Shown: positions 58,824-64,000 of the stretch, piece by piece
Layout: every line of letters begins with the position of its first letter
Position numbering within the stretch: the stretch's first letter is position 1
NCBI GenBank assembly: GCA_948806215.1
Contig: CAQIDI010000001.1
Coordinates: forward strand, 203,714-267,713
Direction of reading: 5' to 3'
Origin: an uncultured Eubacteriales bacterium
GTDB taxonomy: Bacteria; Bacillota; Clostridia; Christensenellales; UBA1242
DNA length: 64,000 nt
Notes under the pieces: model-generated
Database searches by the model: none
What the model was told of the DNA's origin: nothing
The model's input: the letters and a program-made list of their open reading frames with translations, nothing else
Translations under genes and position numbers: made by a program

Positions 58824-61712
58824 ATGTTAGAGTTAAAGAATGTATCAAAAATATACAAAGCAAAAAGTGGTGATGTTTATGCACTTAATAATATTAATTT
58901 GTATTTTGAAGAAACCGGCTTAGTTTTTATTACTGGAAAAAGTGGATCTGGTAAAACCACCCTTCTTAATTGCATTGGAGGATTAGATAATTTTACCGAA
59001 GGTGAAATTTTTATAAAAGAAAAAAGCACTAAAAATTTTACCAAATCTGATTATGATAGTTACCGAAACACTTATATTGGTTTTGTGTTTCAGGAATATA
59101 ACCTTTTAGATAATTTAAGCATTAAAAAAAATATATCGCTTGCAACCGAACTTCAAGCAATAAAAAACAACGAAGATAAAATTAAAGAGATTTTAAAAAA
59201 AGTTGATTTAGAAGGTGTTGAAAACAGAAAGCCTCAAGAACTTAGTGGTGGACAACGCCAACGTGTTGCAATTGCAAGAGCACTTATCAAAAATCCTTCT
59301 ATAATTATTGCTGATGAACCCACTGGTGCTCTAGATTCGGAAAGCGGACATCAAATTTTAAGCTTACTTAAAAAACTATCAAAAGAAAAGTTAGTTATTG
59401 TAGTTTCTCACGATTTAGAAAATGCTAACAAATTTGCCGATAGAATTATTAATTTAAAGGATGGCAAAATAGAAAGCGACATCACTATTAATGTTGATAA
59501 CAATAAAAACTATAATATTTTAGAAGATCAAGATATTTTATCGGTTAAACGCGGAGCTAATTTAAAGGATGCAGATTTAAAAAGAATTAAACAAGCAGTT
59601 TTAAATGGTAAAAATTTGGCCGTTTCAGATAGCATTAACACAACCAAACAAAAAACCATTATTAAATCTAAAAAAGTTTATGATACTTCTTCTCCATTTA
59701 TTAAAACTCATATGAGTTTTATTGATACTATTAAACTTGGATTAAACACTCTAAAAACAAAACCAATAAGGCTTGTTATAACAATTCTACTATGTGCAAT
59801 AGCATTTTCGATTTTTGGAATATTCGATGCCCTATCAATTTACAACGAATCACGACTAACAGTTAATGCTTTAAGTTCAACAATAACAAATGGTATTAAC
59901 ATTTCTTCATTTATTAAAGAAGATAATAATAATACCTACGATATTAGTGTTAACGAATCCCTTTTGAGCTCATTAGAAAAACAAACAAAATACGATTTTA
60001 AAGGTGTTTATAATTCCTACTATGTTGGCACAAGCATTCCTAGTGAATTAAATAATAACAACGCTTACACCATAAGCAAATATTATTACTATAAATCGCT
60101 AAGAGGTGTGGTTGAATTTAACGAGGCTGACTTAAACAATTATAATTTTAATCTTGTTGATGGAAGACTTCCAAACAACTTTAACGAAATGGCAATTTCT
60201 GAATATTTTGCAAATTGTATGGTTAACTGGTGGTACACTTATAAAAATCAAAACAACGAAAGTATAACTATAAAAAATATTAATCAAATTATTAATACCG
60301 AAAATCCTTTAACATTAACAATTGGAACAACTGGTCACAAAGTTTCTTATAAAATTGTTGGAATTATTAATACAGGAAAAATAAGTAAAAAATTTGATTC
60401 GTTATTAGATAATTTTGAAAATGGCTCAACACTTGATCAAAACGAATTTTTTAATTATATAAACAACGGCTTTTATTTGTTCGGATTTGTTAAGCCTGGA
60501 TTTGTTGATAATGCAATAAAAAAATATAACACTCTAACAAAATATGTTAACAAAGCATATGCTTATCAGTTTTCAACTACATTAAGTGTTGACCAAAGCC
60601 CAGCAATAACAGCTAACATTGATAACTTTTATAACTTTAATGACCTACAAAATTTAAGCAATAGTAATTATGTTTTTATTAATAATAATAAAACAACATT
60701 GTCTGGAAATGAAATATTACTTGATGTTAAACAATTTGAATTTATTTTTGCTGATTTAATAAACTACCTAAAAGCAAACGCTAATAACAACCCAAACTTT
60801 GAAAATTATGCAAGCGAAATTGAAAACTATATTTCTTTAATTACTAAAAATGTTTCAGTTTTAGATAAGCTAAATGCTGTTAAAGGTGCACTTACCTATC
60901 TAAACGAAATTCAAAGTTCAATTGATCAAATAAACGGCATTAACAGACCAGAAAGTATTTTTAATCGCGAACTAATAGTAAAAAAATTAGATACAAGCAA
61001 ATATCAAGAAGGCAGCAATAATTTAGTTGAGGTAAAATTTAAAAACAACAAATTTAAAGTAGTTGGGTTTTATACTGGAATAAATTTAACTCCTACAAAT
61101 TCGATTATTACATCATCAGAAGGCTTAACAAATCTTGGTATTAATTTAGCACAAGGTAATTATTCTAACTTTATTGCAACTAACACTGGCAATGCAAATA
61201 CTAATAAACTAAGTTCACTATTTTTAAACACAAATGGTGTTTGCTACAACTGTAACAATAATGCAATTGCAATGGTTAAAGCTAACAAGGATTTCTTTTC
61301 AAAGCTATCACTATTATTTTTAATAGTTAGTGCAGTGTTTGCTATGTTTAGCATTATAATGTTTTCTAACTTTATTTCTTCTAGTATTAAAAATAAATAT
61401 AACGAAATTGGCATACTTCGTGCAATGGGTGCAAGAGGAATTGATATTTTAAAAATGTTTGTAATAGAAGCGATTGCCCTTGCAATAATTAACGCAATTC
61501 TTGCAAGCATAATTGCTTTGGTTGGATGCACTTTTGTAAACATATTCTTATCTAACTATTTAAGCATTTACATTCCACTTGCAGCATTTAGATTTAGACA
61601 AGTTTTAATTATTTTTGCATTAAGCATTTTATTTGGAGCAATTTCGGCAATAATTCCAATTACTTCGATATCAAAACAAAAGCCAGTTGAAACAATTAGA
61701 AAAGCATACTAA
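58824..61712 (+). CDS. ABC transporter with fused ATPase and FtsX-type permease
   Basis: The N-terminal ~220 residues are a LolD/MacB-type ATPase: Walker A GKSGSGKTT, signature LSGGQRQRVAIARA, Walker B IIIADEPTGALD. A ~70-residue linker leads to one membrane helix (LVITILLCAIAFSIFGIFDAL), a large ~430-residue extracytoplasmic domain rich in Asn, and three C-terminal helices (LFLIVSAVFAMFSIIMF ... AIISAIIPITSI) with the FtsX motif NEIGILRAMGARG. MacB-type mechanotransmission acting on peptides or lipids is likely. AGAGGT precedes the ATG. The transported substrate is unknown, and no two-component system adjoins it. Confidence 0.92.
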   Translation: MLELKNVSKIYKAKSGDVYALNNINLYFEETGLVFITGKSGSGKTTLLNCIGGLDNFTEGEIFIKEKSTKNFTKSDYDSYRNTYIGFVFQEYNLLDNLSIKKNISLATELQAIKNNEDKIKEILKKVDLEGVENRKPQELSGGQRQRVAIARALIKNPSIIIADEPTGALDSESGHQILSLLKKLSKEKLVIVVSHDLENANKFADRIINLKDGKIESDITINVDNNKNYNILEDQDILSVKRGANLKDADLKRIKQAVLNGKNLAVSDSINTTKQKTIIKSKKVYDTSSPFIKTHMSFIDTIKLGLNTLKTKPIRLVITILLCAIAFSIFGIFDALSIYNESRLTVNALSSTITNGINISSFIKEDNNNTYDISVNESLLSSLEKQTKYDFKGVYNSYYVGTSIPSELNNNNAYTISKYYYYKSLRGVVEFNEADLNNYNFNLVDGRLPNNFNEMAISEYFANCMVNWWYTYKNQNNESITIKNINQIINTENPLTLTIGTTGHKVSYKIVGIINTGKISKKFDSLLDNFENGSTLDQNEFFNYINNGFYLFGFVKPGFVDNAIKKYNTLTKYVNKAYAYQFSTTLSVDQSPAITANIDNFYNFNDLQNLSNSNYVFINNNKTTLSGNEILLDVKQFEFIFADLINYLKANANNNPNFENYASEIENYISLITKNVSVLDKLNAVKGALTYLNEIQSSIDQINGINRPESIFNRELIVKKLDTSKYQEGSNNLVEVKFKNNKFKVVGFYTGINLTPTNSIITSSEGLTNLGINLAQGNYSNFIATNTGNANTNKLSSLFLNTNGVCYNCNNNAIAMVKANKDFFSKLSLLFLIVSAVFAMFSIIMFSNFISSSIKNKYNEIGILRAMGARGIDILKMFVIEAIALAIINAILASIIALVGCTFVNIFLSNYLSIYIPLAAFRFRQVLIIFALSILFGAISAIIPITSISKQKPVETIRKAY

Positions 61713-61741
61713 AAAAAGTGTAAGGCAACTTACACTTTTTT
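61712..61741. terminator. Bidirectional terminator
   Basis: Perfect 13-bp stem AAAAAAGTGTAAG/CTTACACTTTTTT, loop GCAA (61712-61724 with 61729-61741). Confidence 0.85.
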
Positions 61742-61756
61742 ATCTTAATTATTTAA

Positions 61757-62701
61757 TTATTTATTAGCACTAACAAAACTAAAAGCTTTAGTTGCTGCAA
61801 TAGCACCATCGGCACACGCAGTAACAATTTGACGAAGCCCTTTTGCTCTAACATCGCCACTAGCAAAAACTCCGGCTTTATTAGTTTCTAGTTCTTCACT
61901 AACTGCAATATAACCTCTTTCGTCTAGGTTAATTTTGTTTCTTATAAATTTAGTATCAGGCGCACGACCAACAGCAACAAAAACAGCACTTGCTTTAACA
62001 TCTGATTTTTTATCGCTATCGTTAGAAAATTTTATGCCTTCAACAGTTTTGCTTCCATAAATCTCGGTAGGAATTGTGTTAAACTGAACTTTAATATTTT
62101 TGTTTTCTTTGCTTACCTTATTAAATTCTTCCAACACTTTTTGTTGGCAAATAAATGCTGGCAAGTTTGTGCTAATTAAAACTGATTTGCAAATGTTGCT
62201 TAAATATATTGCGCCTTGAACTGCTGTGTTTCCACCACCAACAATAACAACATCTTTGCCCTTATAAAAAGCACCATCGCAAATTGCACAATAAGAAACA
62301 CCATTGTTCACAAACTCTTTTTCGCCTTTGCATTCAAGTTCGCTTGCTTTAGCACCCATACATAAAATAATCGAACTAGCTATAATATCCTGATCTTGCA
62401 AGTGAATAACATTATTCATCTTTTTAAAGTCAATATCTTTAACCTCACCATAAACAGTAACCGCACCAAGGTTTGTTGCTTGCTCGTGCATTTTTAAACT
62501 TAATTCTGGTCCAGTAATGCTTTCGTAACCGGGATAGTTTTTAATTTCGTTTGTTAAACTAACCTGACCACCAATCATACCCTTTTCAATAATAACTGTG
62601 TTAAGCCCACTTCTAAGTGCATAAATTGCAGCTGTTAAGCCACTAACACCTCCGCCAATAATAGCTAAATCGTATTTATTTTTTAAATTTGTTTTTTTCA
62701 T
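61757..62701 (-). CDS. trxB: Thioredoxin reductase (TrxB family)
   Basis: TrxB passes electrons from NADPH through FAD to thioredoxin. FAD loop IIGGGVSGLTAAIYALRSG, redox Cys pair CAIC at 138-141 with DGAFYKGK, NADPH loop VGGGNTAVQGAIYL and second FAD motif GVFASGDVR are present. Length 314 is normal. The usual HRRxxFRA NADPH-specificity loop is changed (VLISTNLPAF), so the electron donor may be NADH or a ferredoxin-type partner. GGAG precedes the ATG. Thioredoxin itself is not in the window. Confidence 0.93.
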   Translation of the reverse strand: MKKTNLKNKYDLAIIGGGVSGLTAAIYALRSGLNTVIIEKGMIGGQVSLTNEIKNYPGYESITGPELSLKMHEQATNLGAVTVYGEVKDIDFKKMNNVIHLQDQDIIASSIILCMGAKASELECKGEKEFVNNGVSYCAICDGAFYKGKDVVIVGGGNTAVQGAIYLSNICKSVLISTNLPAFICQQKVLEEFNKVSKENKNIKVQFNTIPTEIYGSKTVEGIKFSNDSDKKSDVKASAVFVAVGRAPDTKFIRNKINLDERGYIAVSEELETNKAGVFASGDVRAKGLRQIVTACADGAIAATKAFSFVSANK

Positions 62702-62829
62702 AATAAAATCTCCAACTACCTTATTTTACCAAATATTAATTAATTCAACAAATATAATTTTATATTTTGCACTCTTACTAAATTAAAATTTTGTAATGTT
62801 TAACCATAGTAATTATTAGATAATTAAAC

Positions 62830-62835
62830 TATACT
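62830..62835 (+). promoter_or_regulatory. -10 box of a leaderless gene
   Basis: TATACT ends 6 nt before ATG 62842; no ribosome site is present. Confidence 0.5.
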
Positions 62836-62841
62836 ATAGTT

Positions 62842-63327
62842 ATGATAAACCAAAATAAATTTAACTTTAAAGATAAAAATAATAATAATATTATTATTAT
62901 AAATAATTTTGATTCTAATACTCTAGAAGGCAACATTAATGCTATTGATGTGCAAAACCCCAAAGATGTTATTGCACAACTAGACTATTCTGTTTATGGC
63001 GAAAACAGGCTTTATATGGCAAGCATTAAAGTAGGCAATGGTTTTAAACAAAGCGGAATTGGTTCTGCATTAATTTATTGCTTGGAACATTTTGCAAAAA
63101 GTAATAATATTCAAGTTATAGAAGCTTATATGAATAACTACTATTTTGATAAAAAAGATATTGCCCAATCGAAAGTTAGAATCGAATTTTATAAAGCACT
63201 TAATTTTGAAATAACAAAGCAATCTTCAAAAATTTACACATTAGTTAAAACTCAAGATAAATTTTTTACTAATAAAAACAATACAAAACTAAATATTAGT
63301 TTGGTTAATTCAAACACAAAAAAATAG
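62842..63327 (+). CDS. Small GNAT-family acetyltransferase, 161 aa
   Basis: A GNAT core with the strand RLYMASIKVGNGF and acetyl-CoA loop KQSGIGSALIYCLEHF is followed by a helix-strand end (FYKALNFEITKQSSKIYTLV). The first ~30 residues are Asn/Ile-rich. The substrate is unknown. It resembles the GNAT at 3512-4090 in motif layout only. No ribosome site; a TATACT box six bases before the ATG suggests a leaderless message. It converges on the flavoprotein gene with a shared terminator. Confidence 0.78.
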   Translation: MINQNKFNFKDKNNNNIIIINNFDSNTLEGNINAIDVQNPKDVIAQLDYSVYGENRLYMASIKVGNGFKQSGIGSALIYCLEHFAKSNNIQVIEAYMNNYYFDKKDIAQSKVRIEFYKALNFEITKQSSKIYTLVKTQDKFFTNKNNTKLNISLVNSNTKK

Positions 63328-63348
63328 AAGCTAATTAACTTCTATTTT
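63321..63348. terminator. Bidirectional terminator
   Basis: Stem AAAATAGAAG/CTTCTATTTT (63321-63330 with 63339-63348), 8-nt loop, T run. Confidence 0.8.
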
Positions 63349-64000
63349 TTATATTTTATTTACTATTGATTTTGCACAAGCATAACCTGTTGAAAATGCT
63401 ATTTGCAAATTAAATCCACCACTAAGAGCATCAACATCTAGCACTTCGCCAATAAAATATAAGTTATTAATAGTTTTACACTCAAAAGTTTTAGGATTTA
63501 TTTCTTTAACATCAACTCCACCACGAGTTATGGTTGCGTGTTCAATATCATCAAACCCCAAACAAGTTAATTCAAAAAATTTTAATGCGTCAACAATGCT
63601 ATTTAATTCTTCTTTAGTTATTTGAGATATTTGCTTTTTTAATTCAATTTCGCATTTGGCTAAAATTATTTCAGCCAATTTTTGATTAACAAAACCACTA
63701 AGTACAGTTGAAATTTGTTTTTTTGCATTTTTAATTTTGTATTGTTTAAATTTTTCTGTTAAGTCCAAAACCGAAATATCTGGCAAAAAATCAACAATCA
63801 ATTTTTCGCCATTAACGCTATAATCTAAAATTTTAGAACTTAAATTTAATGTTGCTGGGCCAGAAATTCCATAATTGGTAATCATTATAGCACCAGTAGA
63901 ATTATAAACTTTATAACTTAGTTTAACATTAAACGAAACACCAACCAAAGTTTTTAGGTTTTCTTTTATTTTTATTCCGCATAAACCTGCTCTAAGTTTA
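63349..64000 (-). CDS. HI0933/YhiN-family flavoprotein, N-terminal part beyond window
   Basis: The frame is open to the right edge, so only the C-terminal ~217 residues are seen. ITNYGISGPATLNLSS, ATITRGGVDVKEINPKTFECKT and LYFIGEVLDVDALSGGFNLQIAFSTGYACAKS are hallmarks of HI0933-like NAD(P)/FAD-dependent oxidoreductases (BaiN/YhiN/YtfP). The physiological substrate is generally unknown; relatives include a bile-acid-pathway enzyme, but that does not prove such a role here. The FAD-binding N-terminus lies outside the window. Confidence 0.92.
   Translation of the reverse strand, partial: KLRAGLCGIKIKENLKTLVGVSFNVKLSYKVYNSTGAIMITNYGISGPATLNLSSKILDYSVNGEKLIVDFLPDISVLDLTEKFKQYKIKNAKKQISTVLSGFVNQKLAEIILAKCEIELKKQISQITKEELNSIVDALKFFELTCLGFDDIEHATITRGGVDVKEINPKTFECKTINNLYFIGEVLDVDALSGGFNLQIAFSTGYACAKSIVNKI

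Overview
The window looks like chromosomal DNA from a very low-G+C, endospore-forming member of the Bacillota (Clostridia-like, probably an uncultured gut lineage). The evidence is gene content and order: comEC-holA-rpsT-gpr and mreB-minD-(minE)-spoIVFA-spoIVFB follow the Bacillus/Clostridium arrangement. Further support comes from uvrB-uvrA, rplM-rpsI, the ywlE-rpiB pair, a DUF421-DUF4363 pair, a SpoVB-like flippase and a large Gram-positive SRP RNA. The standard bacterial code fits, with TAA as the dominant stop and ATG, GTG and TTG starts. I see no phage, insertion sequence, integrase or CRISPR array. Genes are tightly packed, and most units end in short A/T-rich hairpins, several of them shared by convergent genes.

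Layout. 0-6.3 kb: end of a GH13 amylase, an MscS channel, an isolated ~52% G+C element, tRNA-Leu(CAA), two small lineage genes, a divergent ThyX homologue and the spore protease GPR. 6.4-10.7 kb: a small orphan protein, ribosomal protein S20 with a histone-H1-like tail, HolA and ComEC. 10.8-19.2 kb: a mini zinc ribbon, a DUF4132-type protein, the spoIVFA-spoIVFB pair behind a sigma-E-like promoter, minD-minE, an MreB homologue, a degenerate Ppx/GppA homologue and a ferredoxin. 19.3-28.8 kb: two half-size TSUP transporters, a 1203-residue surface protein with a cytoplasmic coiled coil, a GNAT-like protein, a LysM protein, SpoVB-like and DUF421/DUF4363. 28.9-39.4 kb: uvrB-uvrA with a LexA box, twin winged-helix/TM proteins, an Ig-repeat surface protein and a Cys-rich coat-like peptide. 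39.6-50.2 kb: hflX, lipoprotein and membrane orphans, rpiB-ywlE, rplM-rpsI, typA, a HEPN-like/CBS protein and SRP RNA. 50.2-64 kb: a DUF2726-like membrane protein, ung, a 508-residue orphan, glmM, a two-gene lipoprotein operon (DUF5722 TIM barrel plus MBG/beta-helix), an ABC-FtsX fusion, trxB, a GNAT and a partial HI0933-family flavoprotein.

How the genes fit together. Housekeeping information genes are mixed with a sporulation programme (gpr, spoIVFA/B, spoVB-like, Cys-rich coat-like peptide) and with surface or lipoproteins suggesting glycan contact. No complete undescribed multi-gene system is evident. The most interesting signals are: (i) conserved proteins carrying long Lys/Ala- or Lys-rich tails (S20, MscS, TSUP, HEPN-CBS); (ii) several genes where a -10 box sits six nucleotides before the ATG, implying leaderless transcripts; (iii) familiar enzymes with missing signature residues (ComEC metallo-hydrolase domain, ThyX, Ppx/GppA, MreB); (iv) sigma-E- and sigma-K-like promoters in front of sporulation-type genes; (v) the isolated GC-rich element; and (vi) the HEPN-CBS, surface coiled-coil and 508-residue orphan proteins. 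All assignments come from reading the sequence without database searches.
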